DNA of 64,000 bases from Stenotrophomonas sp. BIO128-Bstrain (GTDB lineage Bacteria > Pseudomonadota > Gammaproteobacteria > Xanthomonadales > Xanthomonadaceae): the NCBI RefSeq assembly GCF_030128875.1, contig NZ_CP124620.1, positions 1,612,001 through 1,676,000 of the forward strand, given 5' to 3'. Positions 9,425 through 17,016 of this stretch are shown in pieces; position 1 is the stretch's first letter; every line of letters starts with the position of its first letter. A model generated the notes under the pieces. The model was not told the origin of the DNA, made no database searches, and saw only the letters and a list, made by a program, of their open reading frames with translations. The position numbers and the translations under genes are program-made.

Positions 9425-9772
9425 TCAGATACGGGGGGGGCGCATGGGACCGTCGAGTCGGAACGCGTAGACGTCCGCGTGCTTGGTACTGTGCAGCGAG
9501 ATCCGGCCATCGGCGAAGAGATCATCGTGACCGGCAGTTGGCAGGCTTGCCGTTGAATGGTGGCAATGCCCATGGCCACAGGCATCGGCGCCAGACGAAT
9601 CCTTGCCCTTGCCGGGGTCCTGGTCCGATTCGCCTGAGACGCCGTGCATGTCACCTACGGTGGCTGGAGCCTCCTGCGCGCATGCCAATGCCTCAGCCAC
9701 GGGCACGACCACGAACACCGCCAGAAGCAGCAGCATCAGGTACATACGGATGGCGGGCAGAGAGCGACGCAT
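9425..9772 (-). CDS. Small His/Cys-rich secreted protein, CzcI-like
   Basis: A 115-residue protein with an N-terminal hydrophobic signal (MYLMLLLLAVFVVVPVAEA), then Cys and a His-rich segment ACGHGHCHHS near residues 63-72, and a C-terminus reading DGPMRPPRI. CzcI of Cupriavidus has the same layout: signal peptide, His/Cys-rich middle, Pro/Arg-rich tail, first gene of the czc operon. It is first in this operon too, so a role as a periplasmic metal-binding or regulatory protein is inferred. No good ribosome site precedes the ATG at 9772. A start at the internal Met of MYLMLL is possible. A paralogue with the same central motif lies at 14060-14380. Confidence 0.75.
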   Translation of the reverse strand: MRRSLPAIRMYLMLLLLAVFVVVPVAEALACAQEAPATVGDMHGVSGESDQDPGKGKDSSGADACGHGHCHHSTASLPTAGHDDLFADGRISLHSTKHADVYAFRLDGPMRPPRI

Positions 9773-9803
9773 GGGGGAAGGCTAGCAACCTCGTCTGGAC
9801 GGA

Positions 9804-9831
9804 TACAATTACATAGAAATACTACAGTTAC
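9804..9831 (-). promoter_or_regulatory. Direct repeat in the czc operon promoter region
   Basis: The 108-base gap between dgkA and the czcI-like gene must hold the czc operon promoter. On the minus strand it contains GTAACTGTA (9823-9831) and GTAATTGTA (9804-9812), two near-identical 9-mers about two helical turns apart in an AT-rich patch. Direct repeats of this kind are usual for OmpR-family regulators such as the one encoded at the end of this operon. No clean -35/-10 pair can be assigned by eye. Confidence 0.45.
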
Positions 9832-9880
9832 GACACCGGACGCGCTGTCGGGTCCTGTTCAGGTTAGGGTGCCTAGAGGG

Positions 9881-10252
9881 TCAACCCAGCAGAACCAGGG
9901 CCCAAATGAGCGCCACGTTGCAAAGAGCCACGAACACAGCGCCCGAACCCATGTCTTTGGCGCGACCGGCCAGCTCATGGATCTCTGGGCCGTAGCGTTC
10001 GATAACCGCTTCGATGGCGGAGTTCAGCAGCTCCAAGGCCAGCACAGCCAGCACGCTCCCCATTAGAAGTGCTCGCTCTACCGCTGAGTGGCCCAGCAGA
10101 ATCGCTGCCGGTAGTGCCACCACGGCCGCGACAACCTCGAGTCGAAACGAGGATTCATGCAGCCAAGCTGATCGTAGTCCTTGGAGGGACCAGCGGAGCG
10201 CCTTGAAGACGCGGGCAATGCTCCGCGGACGATGACCGTACATATCTGCCAC
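9881..10252 (-). CDS. dgkA: Diacylglycerol kinase, DgkA family
   Basis: A 123-residue inner-membrane kinase that phosphorylates diacylglycerol to phosphatidic acid. Three hydrophobic helices and the family signature ELLNSAIEAVIERYG (about residues 73-87) are visible, with RAKDMGSGAVFVAL after it. I prefer the GTG start at 10252 because AAGGA lies about 10 bases upstream; an in-frame ATG follows three codons later. It is 73 bases after eptA. EptA releases diacylglycerol when it takes phosphoethanolamine from phosphatidylethanolamine, so DgkA recycles its by-product. This pairing is known in other eptA loci. Confidence 0.92.
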   Translation of the reverse strand: MADMYGHRPRSIARVFKALRWSLQGLRSAWLHESSFRLEVVAAVVALPAAILLGHSAVERALLMGSVLAVLALELLNSAIEAVIERYGPEIHELAGRAKDMGSGAVFVALCNVALIWALVLLG

Positions 10253-10325
10253 TGCGTTGCTTCCTTAATTTAGGACCCCAAGAGCCGCTGCTGGGCGCTT
10301 CCAGCAGCGTGCTCGTTGTCGCCCG

Positions 10326-12041
10326 TTATGGGGTGGACCCGGAGTTGATGGAACAACCGGAGAAAAGATTCAGGCTTTCGTCCAACGACTTCGTCCGGAC
10401 CTGCATGAGGCCGAGTACAGAATGGAAGAGGTTGTCGTGGCTGGCCGGCCGCTTTGATCGGTCCCGGACACATTGAAGGTCCAGGTTGTTGCTGCTCTTC
10501 ATGCCCTCGGACATCCACATGACCATGGGCACTTTGATCTGAGTGTCGGGAGCAATGGCATAGGGGAGACCGTGGAGATAGACGTTCGCCTCGCCCAGTG
10601 ACTCACCGTGGTCGGATACGTAGATCAATCCAGTGTCATGGCTTTGATCCTGCTCAAGCATGCGGATGGCCTTTCCTAAGAAGTCATCTGTTGCAAGAAC
10701 TGCGTTGTCATACGCATTGACGATCTGCTGGCGTGTGCACTTGCCCAGATCTGCATTGCGGCAGTCAGGCGTGAACCTCCTCAGAACCTCGGGATATCGC
10801 TTGTAGTAGCTCGGCCCGTGGTTCCCCAGCTGATGCAGAACGACCACAACATCACCCGGATTGTCATCGATCGCGTCATGCAATCCCCGCAACATGATCT
10901 CATCGCGGCACGCTTGGTCATCGCACAACCCATCCTTGATAGGCACGCGGAAGGACTCAAACGCCAGGTCCGCGCAAACCCCCTTACAACCTGTCTGGTT
11001 GTCCCGCCATAACGTCTTGATGCCAGCTCGCTCAAGCACATGAAGCAGCGACTCTGAGCCCCTGATCTTGTCTCGATCGTAGTCTCGCCTTCCATACACC
11101 GAGAACATACAAGGCACGGAAACTTCAGTATTTGACCCGCAGGCAGTCACGTCCGAGAAGTTGACAACGTCCGATGCCGCCAGCTGTGGCGTTGTCTGCC
11201 GGCTATATCCATTCAGTCCCCAGTTCTGCGCGCGAACCGTCTCGCCTACGACTATGACCAGAAAGTGTGGCTTCGCACCTGGTGGATGGGGCTTCATTCT
11301 GGCGTCCGGACCGACCACCTGAATCGGACCCCGTTCGGCTCGCGTCTGTTCTCGGACAACCTTGGCAATGGAAGCAAGATAGTTTCCGGGTGTTGCCAAG
11401 TACCTGACTGGCTTGTGGTTACGCATGAGCGAGGACAGGTTGTCGAACGAGGCGAAGGCCGCGCCAGTTATGACCACGACAGAAACGCCGAGCAGAAGGA
11501 CTCTAGCAAGTACGGCGCTCGCCAGACTGGAGGGACGCCGGATCCGAACCGTACATGCCACGACGGCTGGAAACACGCCTTTCATCAACACCGCAAGGAA
11601 GAATCCCCAGGTCAGCAGCTCGCCAGCCTCTGCGCTGTCAGTCTTCAGCACGTTTCGCACCATGCTTGCATCGAAGTAGACGCTGTAATTGTCTGAGTTG
11701 TAGGCGGCAGCAGCGGACACGACAAGAAGCAAGGAAACGACGGGCTTTACCGTCCATCGAGTGCACAACAACCCAAGAAAGAGTACGTTCAAGGAGGTAA
11801 GAATCGCTGCCGTTGACAAGAGAAGCAGCGCACGGGCCGCTCCATCAACACCACTCTTGGCGATGACCTCTGCAAAGAAGGCGTTGTTGAGGAACAACGT
11901 GAAGTACAACGCCACAACGATGATCAGAGTACTGATCCCCAGCTGAGGTCCCCTGACATGCCTCCCAAGCCGACCGAGTGGATCTGAGACAGCTCGGCCT
12001 TGCCGATCACTCCGGCTGAAGCATTTTTTCAAGTAGTCCAT
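10326..12041 (-). CDS. eptA: EptA/MCR-family lipid A phosphoethanolamine transferase
   Basis: A 571-residue inner-membrane enzyme that transfers phosphoethanolamine from phosphatidylethanolamine to lipid A. About five N-terminal membrane helices are followed by a periplasmic sulfatase-like domain. Key parts are visible: VVGETVRAQNWG near 262 with a zinc-ligand Glu, the nucleophile Thr in SNTEVSVPCMFS near 303, DHGESLGE near 477, and paired Cys typical of periplasmic EptA domains. A GGAA ribosome site precedes the ATG. The product should reduce the negative surface charge and so may lower susceptibility to polymyxins and cationic peptides (family knowledge; phenotype not shown here). It sits between the arnT-like gene and dgkA. 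It is about 25 residues longer than typical family members, and I do not assign an mcr allele. Confidence 0.92.
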   Translation of the reverse strand: MDYLKKCFSRSDRQGRAVSDPLGRLGRHVRGPQLGISTLIIVVALYFTLFLNNAFFAEVIAKSGVDGAARALLLLSTAAILTSLNVLFLGLLCTRWTVKPVVSLLLVVSAAAAYNSDNYSVYFDASMVRNVLKTDSAEAGELLTWGFFLAVLMKGVFPAVVACTVRIRRPSSLASAVLARVLLLGVSVVVITGAAFASFDNLSSLMRNHKPVRYLATPGNYLASIAKVVREQTRAERGPIQVVGPDARMKPHPPGAKPHFLVIVVGETVRAQNWGLNGYSRQTTPQLAASDVVNFSDVTACGSNTEVSVPCMFSVYGRRDYDRDKIRGSESLLHVLERAGIKTLWRDNQTGCKGVCADLAFESFRVPIKDGLCDDQACRDEIMLRGLHDAIDDNPGDVVVVLHQLGNHGPSYYKRYPEVLRRFTPDCRNADLGKCTRQQIVNAYDNAVLATDDFLGKAIRMLEQDQSHDTGLIYVSDHGESLGEANVYLHGLPYAIAPDTQIKVPMVMWMSEGMKSSNNLDLQCVRDRSKRPASHDNLFHSVLGLMQVRTKSLDESLNLFSGCSINSGSTP

Positions 12042-12204
12042 TTGTTTTTCCGTTTGATGGACCCGCAGACGCGCTCATGGCGAGTACGCCGGCGCTGTGC
12101 AAACCGAAGTCGCTGTGCTCGCGGGTCTACTTAAGGGGCGCTCAGAGGGGCAGTACAGGTGCAAAGGACCTGACGCCCTCGACACTCGGAAGCGGCGGCG
12201 AGGT

Positions 12205-13896
12205 CTAGCGAATTGAGGTTTCGCATGTCGATAGAGCTCCAGCCGGAATGAGCCACCAGGTTCTTCGATTGGCTACTCCAAACTGCAAGGATGGATCCGG
12301 CCTTCGATCACCGCAGTTCTCTAGCACCGACCCCTCAATGAGCAGCCAACGCACGTCCTGGCGCTCCTGCTGCCAACTCAATGCCGTGGCAAGCTGCTGC
12401 CTAGCAGGCCGATTGAAGCCGAACTCCGCCGTGGCTGATTGCGACATGAGCAATTGCTGCTCGCGCCAACCGACCAGTCCCAGTTGCGCCGAAGGTCCGA
12501 TGCGTGTGCTCACCTGTTCCATGAGCCCCCGGGATGAGCTTGCCTCGTTCAGGACGCTGGGACCCGCAAACCCGTAGACGACCCAAAAACCACTCATCCC
12601 CGTGAGCAGCCCCTTCCAGGCGCTGCCTGAAAGTGAGAGAGCCGCACCAACCAGCAAGGGCAACGAGGCGAGGAGGACCAGGATGGCGATCGAGTGCGAG
12701 TCCTCACTAGAGCCACGCTCAGTGAGAAGCTTCACTTCGAACCGAGGGTTGGAAGCGAGCATCCATATCCCCAAGGTCGCCGTTGCCGTACCCAGGAGCG
12801 AGACAAACGCGGTCGCCAATCTTCGTACTCCGACTCTTCCGACAATGTCTGGAAGAGACGCAGCGAGCGCCAAGCACAGCATCGGCAGGCCGGGGAGGAT
12901 GTACATGTCTCGCTTTCCTGCAGGAACTGAAAAGAACAGTACGATCAGGGCGAGGCTGCCGACCGGAAGCCATAGACGTTCGTCAAAGCGACAAAGCCCT
13001 TTGTAGAGGCTTGGCCCCGCCCAGGGAAGAAGGGCGATCGTTGGCAACCACGACGTAGCTATAACTACGAGGAAGTACCACGGTGCCTGGAAGTGATGCC
13101 ATGAGTTTCCGTAACGCTGGATCGTCTGGCGGAACAGGATGTTACGCGCGTACTCAAGGTTCTCTTGGGTGGGGTGGATCCATACAGCGATCAGCATCGG
13201 AATGAGCCAGATGCCAATCGCGACCAACAAGGCCAGGGGTCCCAGCCACGCGCGTCGATCACCTATCCAAGAAGCACTCATCTTCCTGGAAAACGTCAGC
13301 GCCAGGGCTGGAACCAGCATGAAGAGTGCAATCACTCCCACGCCCTTGGTGATCACTCCCAACCCGGCCGCAAACCACGCCACGGTCCACATCCGCCAAT
13401 CCGGACCGCGAACAATGTGCCGAATGAGGCCGTAGTGGGCCAAGGTGACCCATGCAAGCAGCAGGGGATCGATCTGCGCGCGCTTCATCTGCAGAGTGAA
13501 CTGCACGGCGAGGAGTAGCGCCCAACCTGCGTAGATCCCGGCCTGCTTGGACCACAAGCGCCGTCCTAGGTCGTAGGTCATCCACACACATGCGATACCT
13601 GACAGCACCGAGGGAAGCAGGAAGGCAATCCTGAGATTTCCGGTCAGCTGCAGCAGGGCAGCCTGGATCCACATGAAGAGCGGAGGCTTGTCTGCGTACA
13701 GCTCTCCACCGCGGCGTGGGAACAGCCAGTTTCCGCTGTCCACCATTTGGGAGGCAACCAAGGCGAATCTCGGCTCATCGGCAGGCCAAGGGTCGCGCAG
13801 GCCCAGGCCCGCACCGAGGACCACCGTAGCGGTTGCCATCAGCAGTGCCGCTTGACCGCGCGGAGTTCGGAGGTAGGTAGATATTGAGAGGGGCAT
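12205..13896 (-). CDS. ArnT-like lipid A glycosyltransferase (GT83/PMT fold)
   Basis: A 563-residue multi-pass membrane protein of the ArnT/PMT family, which moves a sugar from an undecaprenyl-phosphate carrier to lipid A in the periplasm. The catalytic-type motif DPWPADEPRFA lies near residues 35-45 and the conserved YADKPPLFMW follows. About ten or more hydrophobic helices and a soluble C-terminus are seen. It probably adds an amino sugar such as aminoarabinose or galactosamine, but no genes for making aminoarabinose lie in the window, so the donor is unknown. It is followed by eptA after 163 bases and preceded by a hairpin that contains its ribosome binding site. Confidence 0.85.
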   Translation of the reverse strand: MPLSISTYLRTPRGQAALLMATATVVLGAGLGLRDPWPADEPRFALVASQMVDSGNWLFPRRGGELYADKPPLFMWIQAALLQLTGNLRIAFLLPSVLSGIACVWMTYDLGRRLWSKQAGIYAGWALLLAVQFTLQMKRAQIDPLLLAWVTLAHYGLIRHIVRGPDWRMWTVAWFAAGLGVITKGVGVIALFMLVPALALTFSRKMSASWIGDRRAWLGPLALLVAIGIWLIPMLIAVWIHPTQENLEYARNILFRQTIQRYGNSWHHFQAPWYFLVVIATSWLPTIALLPWAGPSLYKGLCRFDERLWLPVGSLALIVLFFSVPAGKRDMYILPGLPMLCLALAASLPDIVGRVGVRRLATAFVSLLGTATATLGIWMLASNPRFEVKLLTERGSSEDSHSIAILVLLASLPLLVGAALSLSGSAWKGLLTGMSGFWVVYGFAGPSVLNEASSSRGLMEQVSTRIGPSAQLGLVGWREQQLLMSQSATAEFGFNRPARQQLATALSWQQERQDVRWLLIEGSVLENCGDRRPDPSLQFGVANRRTWWLIPAGALSTCETSIR

Positions 13897-13900
13897 TCAA

Positions 13901-13920
13901 GCCGCCTTCTTAGAGGCGGC
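13901..13920 (-). promoter_or_regulatory. Hairpin that sequesters the arnT-like ribosome binding site
   Basis: On the minus strand GCCGCCT pairs perfectly with AGGCGGC over a 6-base loop, four bases before the ATG at 13896. The 3' arm is the likely Shine-Dalgarno sequence (AGGCGG). Folding would therefore hide the ribosome site and hold back translation of the arnT-like gene. This is a direct reading of the sequence; what opens the hairpin is unknown. Confidence 0.5.
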
Positions 13921-14059
13921 ACGGTGCCGTTCGGCGACTGCGCGAGCAGGCACGCGTCGGCCGGACGCACAAAGCGCCCAGAAACAAGATGTGATCATGG
14001 AAAGATCCGCTAAGGGTGATCGCAGAAGGACGAACAGGCGCCTAGCGCCTGGGTCGCGA

Positions 14060-14380
14060 TCAAGCCCTGGGAGGTCTAATCAGCCTGTCGGGGGTGTGGG
14101 GCGCCACGGGCCGCTCGTAGAACACGTGCCCACCCTCATCCAGTGGCGCCTCGCCCGGCGCAAATCCGTTAGACGCCACGAATGCACTGCTGTGATGGCA
14201 ATGACCATGACCACAGGCTGGGTGTGCCTTGTCGGAGTGCCTCTCGCCTGGCCCTGCTACTTCCTGATGGGACTGCTCTTCAGAGAAACAGACCGAAGCA
14301 TCGACGACAGGCACTATTACCAGCACTGCAAGTAGCAGTGCCAAGGCGTAGCGCTTGGCGTGGATGGCAAGGGAAGTCAC
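14060..14380 (-). CDS. Small His/Cys-rich secreted protein, paralogue of the CzcI-like protein
   Basis: A 106-residue protein with a signal segment (YALALLLAVLVIVPVVDASVC), the motif ACGHGHCHHS near residues 56-65 and a C-terminus ending IRPPRA. The central motif is identical to that of the gene at 9425-9772, and the tails match in kind (RPPRI and RPPRA). The only suitable start in frame is the GTG at 14380; a weak GAAG site lies upstream. It is the first gene of the operon that continues with the arnT-like gene, eptA and dgkA, and it lies about 38 bases downstream of the start site predicted for the MerR-type promoter. Function unknown; metal binding in the periplasm is inferred from composition and context. 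Confidence 0.7.
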   Translation of the reverse strand: MTSLAIHAKRYALALLLAVLVIVPVVDASVCFSEEQSHQEVAGPGERHSDKAHPACGHGHCHHSSAFVASNGFAPGEAPLDEGGHVFYERPVAPHTPDRLIRPPRA

Positions 14381-14424
14381 GTGCTGCTTCGACCCATACG
14401 GACGTGGCCGGGAAGATACCTTGC

Positions 14425-14456
14425 ATCATAGTTCTCAGCAAGCTGAGGCTTGTTCA
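14425..14456 (-). promoter_or_regulatory. MerR-family-type promoter of the lipid A modification operon
   Basis: Reading the minus strand, a -35-like TGAACA (14451-14456) and a -10 TATGAT (14425-14430) are separated by 20 bases, longer than the usual 17. Exactly centred in that spacer is the palindrome CTCAGCTTGCTGAG (14434-14447), three bases from each end. An overlong spacer with a centred dyad is the hallmark of promoters activated by MerR-family proteins such as ZntR, CadR, CueR and SoxR. No merR-like gene is present in the window, so the activator would act from elsewhere. Confidence 0.6.
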
Positions 14457-15164
14457 TGTTCTGCCCGGGCCCGGGCGGGTGGAGCGGGAGCGGCCGAGCA
14501 CCTTGCCACCAACTGGATCCAAGGCCAGGTCTGCACCTTTCCCGCCGGTGCCTCTCAGCACGCTTGCACGCAGATCATCTTCGGCCAGATCCACAACAAC
14601 CTCAGCACCAGACCACTTCGCTCGTTCAACCTCGGCGGCCGAGGAAACGACGGCACTCGGCATGGCTCCCAGCGCTCTGCTCATCTGGATCAGTGCGTGT
14701 CCCACGGACCCGGACGCTCAAGAGATCAGCACTGTCTGCCCGTCCTTCACCTGTCCAATGCGGGTCAAAGCCTGGTAGGCGGTGACGTAGTTGATGGGAA
14801 AGGCGGCCCCCTGATCCAGGGTGATGGAATCAGGAAGGCGGATGATGCGCTTGTCCTGCACCAATGCCCACTGCTGCTGCAGGCCATCCTCAGTAACGCC
14901 GAGTGCGGCACCGCCGTAGATGGCCACGCGTGTTCCTGGCTCAAAAGCGCCGCTGTGTTCAGCAATACCGGCACCGTCATTAGTCAGCACCAATGGTGCG
15001 CGTGCGTGCTCGACAATACCCGCGAGGACCTGGCTTGAAAGTGGGTTAACGGTAGCAGCGTGCATGCGAACCAACGTGTAGCCCTCACGTGGCGACGGTA
15101 CTGGCCGTTGTTCAATGTGCATGGTGGGCGCAGGGCCGAATGAACTGGCTACGACTGATTTCAT
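14454..15164 (-). pseudogene. Broken NADPH:quinone oxidoreductase-like gene
   Basis: The reading frame starts MKSVVASSFGPAPTM and matches a zinc-type alcohol dehydrogenase/quinone reductase of the MDR family. The usual cofactor-binding glycine motif reads VLIS, then a TGA stop (14718-14720), then ASGSVGHALIQM in the same frame. A single G to T change of a Gly codon explains the stop. The frame goes on to DPVGGKVLG and then diverges into an unrelated tail ending near 14454, so roughly the last quarter of the protein is missing. The lost end coincides with the start of the metal and lipid A island, which suggests the island boundary or an old deletion lies here. Confidence 0.8.
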
Positions 15165-15264
15165 AAGTACTCCTGTTGGCGAATGCCGTGTAGACGGCGC
15201 CGCTGTGAGAGAGGGCTGGGCAGTGGAGACAGGGGCACCGAAGTGCTCGATATCAGCTATCGAT

Positions 15265-15782
15265 CTATGCAGGCATTTGCCGCATCACGGCGATGGCTTC
15301 GAGAACGGCATCCGCTCCCTGATAGAGGACTTCAGAGCTCACCGGCTGCAGCTGGCCAGCAGTCTGGAGATACAGCTTTAGAACGCCCCGGACCTGTTCA
15401 CTCTCCATCATGCGCTGAGTTTCATCGATGCGTTCGCAAGCCAAAAGGGCCAGCGCATCGTCAGCGTTGAGCTGCTCGGCAAACACCACTGGGTCAGAAG
15501 CGTATCCATGCCGCTCAAGGAAGCCGGACGTGATGGCCGCAGCGACCCTCGCGCTGCTGGTCTCCCGGCCGTCGATGTACCGCTGCCGCTGGAAGTGGTG
15601 GAGCAGCGGTAGCTCCAGGCGTCTGTCGAGGCCGCGCGCCAAGGTCAGTGCACGGGTCATCGGACCCGAATCGAAGCTGCCATGCGGACCGAGCAACACC
15701 TGCTGACGGTACGCCTCGCTGAATACCTGCCCGGTCAGTGCTTCAATCCTCTGATCGTTAGACCACGCGTACTCTGCCCATT
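15265..15782 (-). pseudogene. DsbA-family (FrnE-like) gene truncated by the IS element
   Basis: The frame encodes the C-terminal part of a DsbA-family thioredoxin-fold protein: RIEALTGQVFSEAYRQ, GSFDSGPMTRAL and LLHHFQRQRYIDGRE match the helical part of FrnE-like proteins in layout. The N-terminus with the CxxC active site is absent. Homology begins right at the left end of the IS3 element, and the open frame only continues about 37 bases into the IS. The missing part is not found on the other side of the IS, so the insertion was accompanied by a deletion or rearrangement. The gene is presumed inactive. Confidence 0.65.
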
Positions 15783-15845
15783 TGAATCGCCCAGGGTTCC
15801 GTAGACACCTCGCAGCCATAAACTATGGCTTAGGCGGAGGTGGTT

Positions 15846-16118
15846 ATGAGCACGAAGCGGTACACCGATGAGTTCAAGATCGAGGCGGTCCGACAGATCG
15901 TTGAGTACGGCCGTCCGGTAGCGGAGGTTGCCGAGCGACTGGGCGTGTCGATCCATAGTCTTTACGGCTGGAAGCGGCAACAAGGCAAAGGCGATGTTGG
16001 CCGGCGTGTCGAGCAGGACCAGAACGCGGAAGTGCGCCGCCTCAAGGCTGAGCTACGCAGGGTCACTGAAGAGCGAGACATCCTAAAAAAAGCCGCCGCG
16101 TACTTTGCAAAGGGGTAA
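15846..16118 (+). CDS. IS3-family transposase OrfA
   Basis: A 90-residue protein with a helix-turn-helix (KRYTDEFKIEAVRQIVE through SIHSLYGWKRQ) and a C-terminal leucine-zipper-like helix (AEVRRLKAELRRVTEERDILKKA). It binds the ends of the element and helps regulate transposition. I chose the ATG at 15846 because a GGAGGT ribosome site lies six bases upstream. A run of seven A's at 16085-16091 near its 3' end allows a -1 slip into the orfB frame, giving the full OrfAB transposase as is typical for the family. Confidence 0.92.
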   Translation: MSTKRYTDEFKIEAVRQIVEYGRPVAEVAERLGVSIHSLYGWKRQQGKGDVGRRVEQDQNAEVRRLKAELRRVTEERDILKKAAAYFAKG

Positions 16119-16135
16119 GAGCAAAGTACGCCTTC

Positions 16136-16987
16136 ATGAAGCAACACGCAGATGAGTTCGGCCTCGCGGCGATGTGTCGGATGCTTGGCGTCCATCGCAG
16201 TGGCTACTACGCCTGGCTAAAAGAGCCGGCAAGCGCTCGCGACAAGGACGATCAGCGGTTGCTCGGCCTAATCAAGCACAGCTGGCTGGAAAGCGGCTCT
16301 GTGTATGGCCACCGCAAAGTGACCACAGATCTGCGCGAGCTTGGCGAGACGTGTAGTCGTCATCGCGTGGCACGCTTGATGAAGAGCGAGGGGCTGCGGG
16401 CAATGGTCGGCTACGGTCGGCGACCACGCCCATTGAGCGGCCCTGTTGGATCAGTCGCCAAGAACGTTCTGGCTCGCGGCTTCAAAGTCAGTGAGCCAAA
16501 TCGCGCGTGGGTCACGGACATCACCTACATCCGCACGTACGACGGCTTCCTGTACTTGGCGGTAGTGCTTGATCTGTTTTCGCGTCAGGTCGTTGGATGG
16601 GCAACCCGACCAACTCAACATACGGACCTGGTTTTGCAGGCGCTATTGGCTGCAGTGTGGCGGCGCAAGCCAAGCCCCGGGCTTCTGCTTCACTCCGACC
16701 AGGGAACCCAGTTCACCAGCGAAGACTGGCAGAGCTTCCTGCGCGAGCACGACATCGTGTGCAGCATGAGTCGACGAGGAAACTGCCATGACAACGCAGC
16801 GATGGAGAGCTTCTTCCAGCTACTGAAGCGGGAGCGTATTAAGCGGAGGATCTACAGCAATCACGACGAGGCACGGGCCGACGTCTTCCAGTACATCGAG
16901 ATGTTCTACAACCCAAAACGGCGGCACAGTTCCAACGACGGGCTGTCCCCGGTAGAGTTCGAGAAGCAGTACGCACTAAACGGCTGA
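16136..16987 (+). CDS. IS3-family transposase OrfB, DDE catalytic part
   Basis: This is the catalytic half of the transposase, 283 residues from the ATG at 16136; its frame is open back to the A-run at 16085, so the active enzyme is the OrfAB fusion. An HTH_21-like region (LAAMCRMLGVHRSGYYAW) is followed by an rve integrase core with the DDE residues in WVTDITYI, LHSDQGTQF and DNAAMESFFQLLK. The C-terminus has the family pattern YNPKRRHSSNDGLSPVEFE. The gene appears intact, so the element may be active. Confidence 0.93.
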   Translation: MKQHADEFGLAAMCRMLGVHRSGYYAWLKEPASARDKDDQRLLGLIKHSWLESGSVYGHRKVTTDLRELGETCSRHRVARLMKSEGLRAMVGYGRRPRPLSGPVGSVAKNVLARGFKVSEPNRAWVTDITYIRTYDGFLYLAVVLDLFSRQVVGWATRPTQHTDLVLQALLAAVWRRKPSPGLLLHSDQGTQFTSEDWQSFLREHDIVCSMSRRGNCHDNAAMESFFQLLKRERIKRRIYSNHDEARADVFQYIEMFYNPKRRHSSNDGLSPVEFEKQYALNG

Positions 16988-17016
16988 CGACTGTCTAGAA
17001 AACCCTGGGCGATTCA

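Larger units (their letters stand above)
15783..17016 (+). mobile_element. Complete IS3-family insertion sequence
   Basis: The element is about 1.23 kb. Its ends are inverted repeats: TGAATCGCCCAGGGTT at the left (from 15783) and the same 16 bases inverted at the right (to 17016), with partial matching for about ten more bases (GTAGACA and CTAGACA). It carries orfA and orfB with a run of seven A's for programmed frameshifting. The bases flanking the two ends (CATT on the left, TACA on the right) do not match, so no target duplication remains. Confidence 0.88.

Noticed and set aside
10326..12041. Naming the transferase as a specific mcr allele
   Set aside because: Family membership is clear but allele names need exact comparison with reference sequences, which cannot be done here. 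Length and context also differ from the common plasmid alleles I know.
12060..12127. GACCCGC and GCGGGTC repeat upstream of eptA
   Set aside because: The arms are only seven bases with a 54-base loop, which is expected often by chance in GC-rich DNA. No promoter could be tied to it.
14377..14457. Short frame MNKPQLAENYDARYLPGHVR on the minus strand
   Set aside because: It has an ATG but no ribosome site, overlaps the MerR-type promoter and ends inside the start of the small secreted protein gene. It is better explained as promoter and leader DNA.
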